Shown here: piece by piece, positions 8,626-16,212 of the stretch
Position numbering within the stretch: the first letter of the stretch is position 1
How the letters are laid out: each line of letters begins with the position of its first letter
Assembly: GCA_934539585.1 (NCBI GenBank)
Contig: CAKTCT010000038.1
Location: 1 to 25,851 of the forward strand
Source: an uncultured Oscillospiraceae bacterium
Lineage (GTDB): Bacteria > Bacillota > Clostridia > Oscillospirales > Ruminococcaceae
Direction of reading: 5' to 3'
Length of the DNA stretch: 25,851 bases
Translations under genes and position numbers: made by a program
Notes under the pieces: generated by a model
Told to the model about the DNA's origin: nothing
The model's database searches: none
What the model saw: the letters and a program-made list of their open reading frames with translations, nothing else

Positions 8626-8669
8626 AAGCAAAAAAGAACGCCCGCACAGTTTCCGAAAACCGTGCGGGC
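8626..8669 (-). terminator. Rho-independent terminator of ppdK
   Basis: An inverted repeat (8640-8669) with GCCCGCAC and GTGCGGGC outer stems plus a further A/T-rich stem around a CCGA loop. On the minus strand it is followed by GTTCTTTTTTGC, a good U-tract. It begins 45 bases after the ppdK stop codon and ends transcription before the regulator promoter. Confidence 0.85.
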
Positions 8670-8713
8670 AAATCTGTTTTATGGGATATTCCCTACGCTC
8701 TGCGCGTCAATTT

Positions 8714-11347
8714 TTACTTGCGGGGATTCTTGATGGCAGCCTGCGCAGCAGCCAGCCGGGCGATCGGCACGCGGAAGGGAGAGCAGGAAACGTAGGTCAG
8801 GCCGATGTTGTGGCAGAACTCCACGGTGGAGGGGTCGCCGCCATGCTCGCCGCAGATGCCTAGCTTGATGTCGGGGCGGGTCTGCTTGCCGAGATCGGCA
8901 GCCATCTTCACCAGTTTGCCAACGCCAACCTGGTCCAGTTTTGCGAAGGGATCGGACTCGTAGATCTTCTTGTCGTAGTAGGCACCCAGGAACTTGCCGG
9001 CGTCGTCACGGCTGAAGCCGAAGGTCATCTGCGTCAGGTCGTTGGTGCCGAAGGAGAAGAACTCGGCTTCCTTGGCGATCTCGTCAGCGGTGAGAGCCGC
9101 ACGGGGGATCTCGATCATGGTGCCGACTTTGTAGTGGAGGTCAGCGCCGGCTTCGGCGATCAGCTTGTCAGCGGTCTCGGTGACAACGCTCTTAACGTAA
9201 GCCAGCTCCTTGACTTCGCCGACCAGGGGGATCATGATCTCGGGAACGATGTTCCAATCGGGATGGTTCTTCTTCACGTTGATCGCAGCCTGGATGACAG
9301 CAGTGGTCTGCATCTCAGCGATCTCGGGGAAGGTCACAGCCAGACGGCAGCCACGGTGGCCCATCATGGGGTTGAACTCGTGGAGAGAAGCGATGATGGC
9401 TTTGATCTCGTTGACGGTCTTGCCCTGAGTCTTGGCCAGAGCTTCGATGTCCTTTTCCTCGGTGGGAACGAACTCGTGCAGAGGGGGATCCAGGAAGCGG
9501 ATGGTAACAGGTTTGCCTTCCATGGCCTCGTAGAGAGCCTCGAAGTCGCCCTGCTGCATGGGCTCCAGCTTGGCCAGAGCGGTCTTGCGCTGCTCGACGG
9601 TATCGGAGCAGATCATCTCACGGATGGCGGCGATACGGTCGGGATCGAAGAACATGTGCTCGGTACGGCAGAGGCCGATGCCTTCTGCGCCGAAGTTAAA
9701 GGCGTTCTTGGCGTCCTTGGGGGTGTCGGCGTTGGTGCGGACCTGGAGCTGACGGAACTCGTCCGCCCAGCCCATGAGGGTGCCGAAGTTGCCGGAGATG
9801 GAAGCGGGAACGGTGGGGAGAGCCTCGCCGTAGATGTTGCCGGTGGTGCCGTCGAGAGAGATGTAGTCGCCCTCAACATAGGTGCGGCCGGCCAGGGTGA
9901 AGCACTTGTTCTCCTCGTCCATCTTGATGTCGCCGCAGCCGGAAACGCAGCAGGTGCCCATGCCGCGGGCCACAACGGCAGCGTGAGAGGTCATGCCGCC
10001 GCGGACGGTCAGGATGCCCTGGGCGTAGTGCATGCCTTCGATGTCTTCAGGAGAGGTCTCCAGACGGACCAGAACGACCTTCTCGCCCCGTTTTGCCCAC
10101 TCGGTGGCGTCTTCCGCAGTGAAGACGATCCGGCCGCAGGCAGCTCCGGGAGAAGCGGGAAGAGCAGCGCCCACGGGCTTGGCAGCCTTCAGGGCCTTGG
10201 CGTCGAACTGGGGATGGAGCAGAGCGTCCAGCTGCTTGGGATCGACCATGCAGACAGCCTCAGCCTTGGAGATCATGCCTTCGTTGACCAGGTCAACAGC
10301 GATCTGCAGAGCGGCGGCGGCGGTACGCTTGCCGTTACGGGTCTGGAGCATATAGAGCTTCTTGTCCTCAATGGTGAACTCCATATCCTGCATATCCCGG
10401 TAGTGGTTCTCAAGCTTTGCGCAGATGTCCACGAACTGAGCGTAGGCTTCAGGCATGACCTGAGCCAGCTGATCGATGGTCTGGGGGGTGCGGACGCCGG
10501 CCACGACGTCTTCGCCCTGAGCGTTCATCAGGAACTCGCCGAACAGCTTCTTCTCACCGGTAGAGGGGCTGCGGGTAAAGGCAACGCCGGTGCCGGAGGT
10601 ATCGCCCAGGTTGCCGAAGACCATCATCTGGACGTTGACGGCAGTGCCCCAGGAGGAGGGGATATCGTTCATTCTTCTGTAGTAGATTGCACGGGGGTTG
10701 TCCCAGGAACGGAACACAGCCTTGATGGCGCCCATCAGCTGCTCCTTGGGATCGTCGGGGAAGTCGTTGCCGATTTTGGCTTTGTACTCGGCTTTGAACT
10801 GAGAAGCCAGCTCTTTCAGGTCGTCAGCGGTGAGTTCCACGTCCTGCTTAACGCCTTTCTTCTCTTTCATCTCATCGATGAGCTGCTCGAAGTACTTCTT
10901 GCCCACTTCCATGACGACGTCAGAGTACATCTGGATGAAGCGGCGGTAGCAGTCCCAGGCCCAACGGGGGTTGTTGGACTTCTTGGCCATGACCTCGACA
11001 ACCTTCTCGTTGAGGCCCAGGTTCAGGATGGTGTCCATCATGCCGGGCATGGAAGCACGGGCGCCGGAACGAACGGAGACCAGCAGGGGGTTCTCGTCGT
11101 CGCCGAACTTTTTGCCGGTGATGCCTTCCATTTTGGTGATGTACTCCATGATCTGCGCCTGGATGTCGGCGTTGATGGTCTCGCCGTCGGCGTAGTACTG
11201 GGTGCAAGCTTCGGTGGTGATGGTGAAGCCCTGGGGCACGGGCATGCCCAGATTGGTCATTTCAGCAAGGTTTGCGCCTTTGCCGCCGAGGAGCTCGCGC
11301 ATTTTGCCATTGCCCTCGGAAAAGAGATACACGTATTTCTTCTGCAT
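8714..11347 (-). CDS. ppdK: Pyruvate, phosphate dikinase
   Basis: An 877-residue cytoplasmic enzyme interconverting pyruvate + ATP + phosphate and phosphoenolpyruvate + AMP + pyrophosphate. It has the full three-domain layout: N-terminal ATP-grasp (GGKGANLAEM at 21-30, SVRSGARASMPGMMDT near 91-106), central swivelling phosphohistidine domain with GGMTSHAAVVARGMG (His455, the position known in the clostridial enzyme) and C-terminal TIM-barrel with GICGEHGGDP (catalytic Cys near 832). Length matches the family. The ribosome site GGAGGT precedes the ATG by about 11 bases. Codon use is strongly biased, as in highly expressed genes. It is monocistronic, with its own terminator and a leader of about 190 bases. 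In anaerobes it can serve glycolysis with pyrophosphate economy or gluconeogenesis; the direction cannot be read from sequence. Confidence 0.97.
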   Translation of the reverse strand: MQKKYVYLFSEGNGKMRELLGGKGANLAEMTNLGMPVPQGFTITTEACTQYYADGETINADIQAQIMEYITKMEGITGKKFGDDENPLLVSVRSGARASMPGMMDTILNLGLNEKVVEVMAKKSNNPRWAWDCYRRFIQMYSDVVMEVGKKYFEQLIDEMKEKKGVKQDVELTADDLKELASQFKAEYKAKIGNDFPDDPKEQLMGAIKAVFRSWDNPRAIYYRRMNDIPSSWGTAVNVQMMVFGNLGDTSGTGVAFTRSPSTGEKKLFGEFLMNAQGEDVVAGVRTPQTIDQLAQVMPEAYAQFVDICAKLENHYRDMQDMEFTIEDKKLYMLQTRNGKRTAAAALQIAVDLVNEGMISKAEAVCMVDPKQLDALLHPQFDAKALKAAKPVGAALPASPGAACGRIVFTAEDATEWAKRGEKVVLVRLETSPEDIEGMHYAQGILTVRGGMTSHAAVVARGMGTCCVSGCGDIKMDEENKCFTLAGRTYVEGDYISLDGTTGNIYGEALPTVPASISGNFGTLMGWADEFRQLQVRTNADTPKDAKNAFNFGAEGIGLCRTEHMFFDPDRIAAIREMICSDTVEQRKTALAKLEPMQQGDFEALYEAMEGKPVTIRFLDPPLHEFVPTEEKDIEALAKTQGKTVNEIKAIIASLHEFNPMMGHRGCRLAVTFPEIAEMQTTAVIQAAINVKKNHPDWNIVPEIMIPLVGEVKELAYVKSVVTETADKLIAEAGADLHYKVGTMIEIPRAALTADEIAKEAEFFSFGTNDLTQMTFGFSRDDAGKFLGAYYDKKIYESDPFAKLDQVGVGKLVKMAADLGKQTRPDIKLGICGEHGGDPSTVEFCHNIGLTYVSCSPFRVPIARLAAAQAAIKNPRK

Positions 11348-11545
11348 TTCCTATCTACCTCCAATAATATATGGATAGCCGGAAGGAACCTTCCGACATT
11401 CCTAACAAAAATTTCACATTTCACCCAAACATGGCAACAAGCCTGCAAGGCAGAATCCCGGCGAAAAGGCCCCGGAAAACGGCTGGCAAGCGGAAAAATC
11501 GGGCGAAGCAGTCCCCACGATGGAATATCTGGTTGTACTTTATCC

Positions 11546-11551
11546 ATTATA
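11546..11551 (-). promoter_or_regulatory. Candidate -10 box for ppdK
   Basis: The complement of 11546-11551 reads TATAAT. No good -35 is visible (the best, near TGGTAA, is poor). If used, the ppdK message has a leader of about 190 bases containing a small hairpin with CGGAAG/CTTCCG arms (11380-11395). I recognise no riboswitch class in it. Confidence 0.4.
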
Positions 11552-11641
11552 GCAAAAATTCCGACGTTTTACCATAGATTTTGCAAAAAAAGTTGCGTTT
11601 CATGAAATTTAACAGATTCCGCAAAAGATTCCCCAGAGGGC

Positions 11642-11670
11642 TTTACAAACTCAGCAAAAAGCTGCATAAT
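11642..11670 (+). promoter_or_regulatory. Promoter of the GlmU-like acetyltransferase gene
   Basis: TTTACA (11642-11647) and CATAAT (11665-11670) are separated by 17 bases, close to the housekeeping consensus. The leader of about 80 bases ends in the ribosome site GGAAGG (11741-11746) before the ATG at 11758. Together with the ppdK promoter it accounts for the roughly 410-base divergent gap 11348-11757. Confidence 0.65.
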
Positions 11671-11757
11671 AGGAAATGCTCCGCTCATAGACTGCAAGAG
11701 AATTTTGGGCGGAAACCGGATTTTTATACCGGCTTTTTACGGAAGGATGGATGAACA

Positions 11758-12468
11758 ATGGAGAAAAAACTGCCGGAAGCCCTGAAAGCTCTGGAGGAAG
11801 CGCGGCTGGCCGTGCTGGAAAAGCATCTGGAAAACGGGGTGCGCTTCCTGGGAATTGACGGCGTGATCATCGACGGGACCGTGACCATCGGCCCGGACAC
11901 CGTCATCGAGCCCGGGGTGGTCCTCCGTGGCGGAACCGTCATCGGCAAAAGCTGCACCATCACCTCCGGGAGCCGGATCGAGGACTGCATCATCGGCGAC
12001 GGGACCACCATCAACGCCTCCCAGTGCTACCGCTCCCGGATCGGGAAGGAGGTCTCCATCGGACCGTTTTCCCATATCCGGCCGGATTCGGACATTGCCG
12101 ACCACGTCCATATCGGCGACTTTGTGGAGGTGAAGAACTCCCATATCGGCGTGGGCACGGCGGTGGCCCACCTGACCTACGTGGGCGACAGCGACGTGGG
12201 CCGGAACGTGAACTTCGGCTGCGGCTGCGTCACGGTAAACTACGACGGGGCGCATAAAAACCGCTGCACCATCGGGGATAACGCCTTTATCGGCTGCAAT
12301 ACCAACCTGGTGGCCCCGGTGACGGTGGGGGATAATACCTTTATCGCGGCGGGGAGCACCATTACCGACGGAATTCCCGACGGCGATTTCGCCATTGCCC
12401 GGGCGCGGCAGGTGAATAAAGAGGGCCTTGGCGCCAAAAAACTCAAGGACCGGAAGCTGAAGTACTAA
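11758..12468 (+). CDS. Stand-alone GlmU-type acetyltransferase (left-handed beta-helix)
   Basis: A 236-residue protein matching only the C-terminal half of GlmU, the glucosamine-1-phosphate N-acetyltransferase. Residues 1-28 form a helix like the arm joining the two GlmU domains. From about 33 onward, hexapeptide repeats build a left-handed beta-helix. GlmU signature pieces are kept in order: IGPFSHIRPD (Arg108), FVEVKNS (Lys126), AHLTYVGD (catalytic-type His138), VNYDGAHK (161-167) and the acetyl-CoA site region NLVAPVTVGDNTFIAAGS. The N-terminal uridylyltransferase domain with its GxGTRM motif is absent, and no open frame upstream supplies it. It may acetylate glucosamine-1-phosphate for UDP-GlcNAc synthesis, with a separate uridylyltransferase elsewhere, or act on another sugar phosphate. 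Its own promoter lies upstream. Confidence 0.85.
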   Translation: MEKKLPEALKALEEARLAVLEKHLENGVRFLGIDGVIIDGTVTIGPDTVIEPGVVLRGGTVIGKSCTITSGSRIEDCIIGDGTTINASQCYRSRIGKEVSIGPFSHIRPDSDIADHVHIGDFVEVKNSHIGVGTAVAHLTYVGDSDVGRNVNFGCGCVTVNYDGAHKNRCTIGDNAFIGCNTNLVAPVTVGDNTFIAAGSTITDGIPDGDFAIARARQVNKEGLGAKKLKDRKLKY

Positions 12469-12500
12469 AGGACCAGAATCCGCACTACCTGCCCATCGTC

Positions 12501-12540
12501 CCAAAGAAAGTTTTCGGTCCAGCCTTTTTCAAAAGGCTGG
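12501..12540 (+). repeat. Left outer arm of the palindromic element
   Basis: A 40-base arm repeated exactly and inverted at 12944-12983. It also contains its own hairpin, CCAGCCTTTT/AAAAGGCTGG (12519-12540) with a TC loop, so it can fold locally or pair with the far arm. Confidence 0.9.
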
Positions 12541-12563
12541 CAGGTGGAGGGCAGAGCCCTCCT

Positions 12564-12587
12564 CGCCCTCCGCAGAGGGCGAAATCC
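12564..12587 (+). repeat. Left inner arm of the palindromic element
   Basis: A 24-base arm repeated exactly and inverted at 12891-12914. It includes a local hairpin CGCCCTC/GAGGGCG. Between outer and inner arms, each side carries a different hairpin (GGAGGGC-AGA-GCCCTCC on the left; TTAGGGGC-TTT-GCCCCTAA on the right), so the structure is mirrored where the sequence is not. Confidence 0.9.
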
Positions 12588-12593
12588 AACCCC

Positions 12594-12686
12594 GTTGCGC
12601 CTCGGGCGCAACCCAAAAAGAAGGAAAGGCGGCCCGCAGGCCGCCCGCGGATGTCCCCGCGGCCGCAATTTCAAAGAAATTGCGGC
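12594..12686. repeat. Cluster of four local hairpins in the element
   Basis: Consecutive palindromes: GTTGCGCC/GGCGCAAC (12594-12612), GGCGGCC/GGCCGCC (12628-12645), CCGCGG/CCGCGG (12645-12662) and GCCGCAATTTC/GAAATTGCGGC (12662-12686). They are packed end to end with almost no spacer, which is hard to explain by chance. Confidence 0.8.
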
Positions 12687-12717
12687 ATGACGCAGTTCTC
12701 CATTTTCCAAAGCGAAA

Positions 12718-12768
12718 AACCGCGCCAGCGAGTCGAAGCGTTTGCCGTTTCTTCTCGCTGGCGCGGTT
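12718..12768. repeat. Central 15-bp stem hairpin of the element
   Basis: AACCGCGCCAGCGAG (12718-12732) is perfectly complementary to 12754-12768 around a 21-base loop. It is the longest single local stem in the element and lies close to its midpoint. Confidence 0.88.
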
Positions 12769-12789
12769 ATTGTTTGGTGGGAGGAAGGG

Positions 12790-12862
12790 GCAGGACTGCG
12801 TCCTGCGGGGAACCCCTTGATAGGGTTCCCCACGGCAAAACGTCCCACCGGGACGTTTTGCC
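12790..12862. repeat. Cluster of three local hairpins in the element
   Basis: GCAGGAC/GTCCTGC (12790-12806), GGGGAACCC/GGGTTCCCC (12807-12831) and a perfect 13-bp stem (12834-12846 with 12850-12862) follow directly on one another. All arms are exact. Confidence 0.85.
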
Positions 12863-12943
12863 TCCCTTCCTGATCTTTGGGATCATTGGGGGATTTCGCC
12901 CTCTGCGGAGGGCGACTTAGGGGCTTTGCCCCTAAGGACCCCA

Positions 12944-12983
12944 CCAGCCTTTTGAAAAAGGCTGGACCGAAAACTTTCTTTGG
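12944..12983 (-). repeat. Right outer arm of the palindromic element
   Basis: Exact inverted copy of 12501-12540. It ends 15 bases from the ackA stop codon, so ackA transcripts run straight into its hairpin. No U-tract follows in the ackA direction, so it is not a textbook terminator. Confidence 0.9.
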
Positions 12984-12998
12984 CTGACGGGCAGCTGC

Positions 12999-14201
12999 TT
13001 ACTTATTGATCAGCTCCACCGTATCCAGGGCAATGGCCAGCTCCTCGTTGGTGGGGATGACCCAGACCTCGGTCTTGCAGCCGTCCTTGGAAATCCGCAG
13101 GTCCTCCCGGACGTGCTGGATGTTCTTGGCGGGGTCCAGCTCGATGCCCAGGAACTCCATGCCTTCGCAGATGTCCACCCGCAGCTCGTCGGAGTTTTCA
13201 CCGATGCCGCCGGTCAGGAGCACCGCGTCCAGGCCGCCCATGGCCGCCGCGTAAGCGCCGATGGTCTTCTTGATCTGGTAGCGGAACATATCGCAGGTCA
13301 GGATGGCGCGCTCGTTGCCCTCGTGGGAAGCGTCCACCAGGTCCCGGGAGTCAGAGGACAGACCGGAAACCCCTAAGAAGCCGGACTTCTTGTTGAGGAT
13401 GTTGGACATTTCGTCGGGGGTCAGGTTCTCCTTCTTCATCAGGTAGGTGACGACGGAGGGGTCGATGGAGCCGCTGCGGGTGCCCATCATCAAGCCGGCC
13501 AGAGGGGTGAAGCCCATGGTGGTGTCCACGCACTTGCCGTCCTTCACCGCGGTGATGGAGGAGCCGTTGCCCAGGTGGCAGACCACGATCTTGGTGCCCT
13601 TGGGGTCCTTGCCGGTGATCTGGAGGTAATGGCTGCTGACATACCGGTGGCTGGTGCCGTGGAAGCCGTATTTGCGGATGTGGTACTTCTCGTAGTACTC
13701 GTGGGGCACGGCGTACATATAAGCCTTCTCGGGCATGGTCTGATGGAAGGAGGTGTCGAACACGGCGACCATGGGGACGTCGGGGCCCAGCACCTTCCGG
13801 CAGGCCCGCATGGTGGCAGCCTGGGGAGGATTGTGGAGCGGCCCTAAGTCGGAGAAGGACTCGATGTCGTCGATGACCTTGTCGGTGATCAGGGTGGACT
13901 GCTTGTAGACCTCGCTGCCGTGGAGGACCCGGTGGCCCACGGCGGAAATCTCCGCCACGGAGTCGATGACCTTGCCGTCGCCGGAGGTCAGGACCTCGAT
14001 GACCTTGGCAAAGGCTTCGGTGTGGGAGGGGAAGTAGCAATCTTCTTTTCCGCTGACGTCGGAATCGGTCTTGTAGGAGATAAGACCGCCTTCGATGCCG
14101 ATGCGCTCGCAGTTGCCTTTGGCAATGACATGCTCGTTTTCCATGTCGATGAGCTGGTACTTCATGGAAGAACTTCCTGCATTGATGACCAGGATTTTCA
14201 T
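12999..14201 (-). CDS. ackA: Acetate kinase
   Basis: A 400-residue cytoplasmic enzyme, normal family length, interconverting acetyl phosphate + ADP and acetate + ATP, the ATP-yielding end of acetate fermentation. Family motifs: VINAGSSSMKYQL at the N-terminus (Asn7), GHRVLHGSE (Arg91), LGPLHNPPQA, VFDTSFHQTMP (catalytic Asp149), GFHGTSHRYVS (His181), HLGNGSSITAV, MGTRSGSIDP and GGIGENS near the C-terminus. The start matches the family's conserved MKILVINAGSSS; GGTGG lies upstream. No phosphotransacetylase gene is in the window. It is divergent from tmcAL and convergent with the GlmU-like gene. The leader carries a hairpin GCCGTC/GACGGC (14240-14255) and a longer imperfect stem (about 14260-14311). 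Confidence 0.97.
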   Translation of the reverse strand: MKILVINAGSSSMKYQLIDMENEHVIAKGNCERIGIEGGLISYKTDSDVSGKEDCYFPSHTEAFAKVIEVLTSGDGKVIDSVAEISAVGHRVLHGSEVYKQSTLITDKVIDDIESFSDLGPLHNPPQAATMRACRKVLGPDVPMVAVFDTSFHQTMPEKAYMYAVPHEYYEKYHIRKYGFHGTSHRYVSSHYLQITGKDPKGTKIVVCHLGNGSSITAVKDGKCVDTTMGFTPLAGLMMGTRSGSIDPSVVTYLMKKENLTPDEMSNILNKKSGFLGVSGLSSDSRDLVDASHEGNERAILTCDMFRYQIKKTIGAYAAAMGGLDAVLLTGGIGENSDELRVDICEGMEFLGIELDPAKNIQHVREDLRISKDGCKTEVWVIPTNEELAIALDTVELINK

Positions 14202-14309
14202 TCGTTAACCACCATTCCTTGTTTTTTTGAATCCCTGCCGCCGTCCGCAGACGGCAACAAAGCCGGGCCGGAAACCGCCGCGATTTTCGCAGGAATTTTC
14301 CGGCCGGGC

Positions 14310-14338
14310 TTGACTTTAAGACTTCTACATTATATATT
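14310..14338 (+). promoter_or_regulatory. Predicted promoter of tmcAL, in the ackA/tmcAL divergent gap
   Basis: TTGACT (14310-14315) and TATATT (14333-14338) are separated by 17 bases on the plus strand. On the opposite strand, overlapping TATAAT-like boxes in the same AT-rich patch (14330-14347) are the only good -10 candidates for ackA. The two genes therefore probably share a compact back-to-back promoter. Confidence 0.55.
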
Positions 14339-14464
14339 AGTATAATAGGAGCGAAAATTCAAGTGTTTTTTCGCACTTCCGGCGAATTTTGCCAGGAAAC
14401 CCGGCACATTCTAAGAAAAAACGCCGGTTTTCCGGCGCAAAGTCCACAGATGGGATGTGAAACC

Positions 14465-15667
14465 ATGAATTTCGCCGCCGTCGTCGCGGAGTATAACCCA
14501 TTCCACAACGGCCACCGGTACCAGCTGGAGGAAATCCGCCGCCAGGGGGCCACCCACATCGCCGTGGTCATGAGCGGCAATGTGGTCCAGCGGTCGGAGG
14601 TGGCCTGCTTCCATAAGCTCACCCGGGCCAGGGCCGCCGTCCTCTCCGGGGCGGACCTGGTGGTGGAGCTCCCGGCCATTTACGCCTGCGCCTCAGCCGA
14701 GGGCTTTGCCGGCGGCGCGGTGGCGACCCTGGCGGGACTGGGCATCCCCGGGACCCTCTGCTTCGGCAGCGAGTGCGGCGACCTGTCCGCCCTGGAAACC
14801 TGCGCCGATACCCTCCGGCAGATCGACGGCTCCCCGGAGCTCCGGGGCTACCTGGACCGGGGCCTCCCCTTTGCCAGCGCCCGGACCAGGGCCCTGACGG
14901 ACCTCTGCGGGCCGGAGACCGCCGCCATCCTCCAGAACCCCAACGACATCCTGGCCGTGGAGTACCTCCGGGCCATCCGCCGCACCGGCGCGCCCTTTAC
15001 CCCCAACACCATCCGCCGGGTGGGAGCGGATTATCACAGCCTTTCCCCCTCCGGGGAGTTTGCCAGCGCCACCATGCTCCGGCAACGCGCCCAGCAGTAC
15101 GGCGTCCGGCAGCTTCAGCCCTTTGTCCCGGAACCGGCCTATGAGCTTTATCACCGAGACTACGCCCTGGGCCGGGGCGGCGCCTCCATGTACGGACTGG
15201 AGCAGGTGATCCTCTATCACCTCCGGACCCTGTCGGCGGCCCGGCTGGCGGAGCTCCCTGACGTCCGGGAGGGGCTGGAGCACCGGTTCCGGGAGGCGGC
15301 TCTCCGGGCCGATTCCCTGGACGGGCTCCTCATGCAGGTGAAAAGCAAGCGCTACGCCATGAGCCGCATCAAGCGGATTCTCCTTTGCGCCACCCTGGGC
15401 ATCACCCGGGAGGACGCGGCTCTGAAGCCCGGCTATATCCGGGTCCTGGCCTTCAATCAGCGGGGCCGGGAGATTCTCCGGGCGGCCAAGAAAAGCGGAA
15501 CGCTGCCGATTTACCACTCCTTCGCCGATCTGGAACGGGACTTTCCCGTCCACGCTCAGAAGGAGGCTATGGCCAGCTTCCTTTTCGCGGCGGCTCTCCC
15601 CAAAGCCCGGGGCGGGTTTTCCGAGTACCGGGACGCGGGTCCGGCCTTCGTTCAGGAGGGGGAATGA
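14465..15667 (+). CDS. tmcAL: tRNA(Met) cytidine acetate ligase
   Basis: A 400-residue cytoplasmic enzyme that activates acetate with ATP to acetyl-adenylate and acetylates the wobble cytidine (C34) of elongator tRNA-Met; formerly YlbM. The nucleotidyltransferase HxGH motif is clear in VAEYNPFHNGHRYQ (His14, His17), followed by VMSGNVVQRS, ADLVVELP and LCFGSECGD. Later family segments are NDILAVEYL, VGADYHS and SATMLRQ. I start at the ATG at 14465, because the protein then opens with the conserved FAAVVAEYNPFHNGH strand; the in-frame extension to 14363 adds 34 unconserved residues. The ribosome site is weak. The last 60 or so codons are the apparent source of the repeats downstream. The C-terminal tail (from about residue 385) is less family-typical than the rest. 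Confidence 0.93.
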   Translation: MNFAAVVAEYNPFHNGHRYQLEEIRRQGATHIAVVMSGNVVQRSEVACFHKLTRARAAVLSGADLVVELPAIYACASAEGFAGGAVATLAGLGIPGTLCFGSECGDLSALETCADTLRQIDGSPELRGYLDRGLPFASARTRALTDLCGPETAAILQNPNDILAVEYLRAIRRTGAPFTPNTIRRVGADYHSLSPSGEFASATMLRQRAQQYGVRQLQPFVPEPAYELYHRDYALGRGGASMYGLEQVILYHLRTLSAARLAELPDVREGLEHRFREAALRADSLDGLLMQVKSKRYAMSRIKRILLCATLGITREDAALKPGYIRVLAFNQRGREILRAAKKSGTLPIYHSFADLERDFPVHAQKEAMASFLFAAALPKARGGFSEYRDAGPAFVQEGE

Positions 15668-15800
15668 GGGTCGCGTTTGGGTGCAGATTCGGTGCAGTTC
15701 CGGCGTGAAATTTCCATTCAGGCGGGAAAAATGGGTTGCTTTCGGGTGCGGGTTCGGTGCGGGCAGGGTGCGGTTGAGGGATGGCCTGACCTGCGGCGGA
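15604..15800 (+). repeat. Long direct repeat copy 1, overlapping the tmcAL 3' end
   Basis: About 197 bases, starting inside the last 21 codons of tmcAL and running past its stop. It recurs imperfectly at 16706-16901, with shared blocks such as CCGGCCTTCGTT (15641) / TTGGCCTTCGTT, GGGTGCAGATTCGG and GTGCGGGTTCGGTGCGGGCAG. The copy spacing is about 1.1 kb. The coding part is intact only here. Confidence 0.8.
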
Positions 15801-16097
15801 ACGCTGCCGGGTTATCGCTCCTTCATCGATTTGGAAATTGCGCCGGGAGGGTGCCGCTTTGGTGGGTTTGGATTCGCGGTGAACCGCTTCGGTTTGCCGC
15901 TTCTCTGCCGATGGAAAGTTTGCATCGAGCGGGGCTGTTTCGGTGAACTTGGATTCGCGATGAAACGTTGCTGGTCTGCCGCCTCTGCTGATGGAAGATT
16001 CACACCGAGCGGAGCCTGCTTCGGCGGCTTTGGATTTGCGGCAAAACGCTGCCGGGCTGCCACTTCTCTGACGATGGAAAATTTGCACCGAGGAGGA

Positions 16098-16212
16098 CCG
16101 TTTCGGCGGGGCTTGATCCAGTGATGGAACATTGGCGGGCGCTCCTCTGCCGGGGCCCGATTCGCGCTGGAAAGGGAATCTGGCGGGAATCTTTTCGCGG
16201 AAGGTTTTTCCA
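16098..16212 (+). repeat. 115-base block, copy 1 of a near-identical pair
   Basis: Differs from 16389-16503 at about nine positions by eye. The period is 291 bases, a multiple of three. The first 41 bases (CCGTTTCGGCGGGGCTTGAT...) are identical in both, much closer than other units in the field, implying recent duplication or gene conversion. Confidence 0.88.

Larger units (their letters stand above)
12489..12994. repeat. Palindrome-dense intergenic element with mirrored ends
   Basis: About 500 non-coding bases fill the gap between the convergent GlmU-like gene and ackA. The ends are inverted copies: 12501-12540 equals the reverse complement of 12944-12983 over all 40 bases, and the match continues imperfectly outward to a CTGCCC/GGGCAG edge. 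Further in, 12564-12587 and 12891-12914 are another exact 24-base inverted pair. Between them lie at least eight local hairpins. No open frame with a ribosome site is present. It has no transposase or obvious target-site duplication. It could be a dispersed MITE/REP-like element, a bidirectional termination and RNA-decay barrier, or a structured RNA. Confidence 0.8.

Noticed and set aside
11257..11547. 96-codon minus-strand frame upstream of and overlapping ppdK
   Set aside because: Its start coincides with the predicted -10 box of ppdK, so it could not be translated from that message, and its sequence is not protein-like.
9134..11605. 823-codon open frame antisense to ppdK
   Set aside because: ppdK on the other strand is certain by motifs and length. 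Strong codon bias in a GC-rich gene leaves the opposite strand open.
12489..12994. Calling the palindromic element an insertion sequence
   Set aside because: It has inverted ends but no transposase frame and no clear target-site duplication by eye. A non-autonomous element remains possible and is raised as a finding instead.
15664..15708. 14-codon frame starting in the tmcAL stop (ATGA overlap) with AGGAGGGGG upstream
   Set aside because: The ribosome-site-like sequence is striking, but the frame stops after 14 codons and the ATG is lost in the second repeat copy. It may be the scar of a former downstream gene; not called.
15681..16124. Plus-strand open frame (147 codons) starting with GTG just after tmcAL
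   Set aside because: It contains the tmcAL-like peptide segment, so it is best seen as duplicated debris. There is no ribosome site at the GTG and no continuous similarity to a complete protein.
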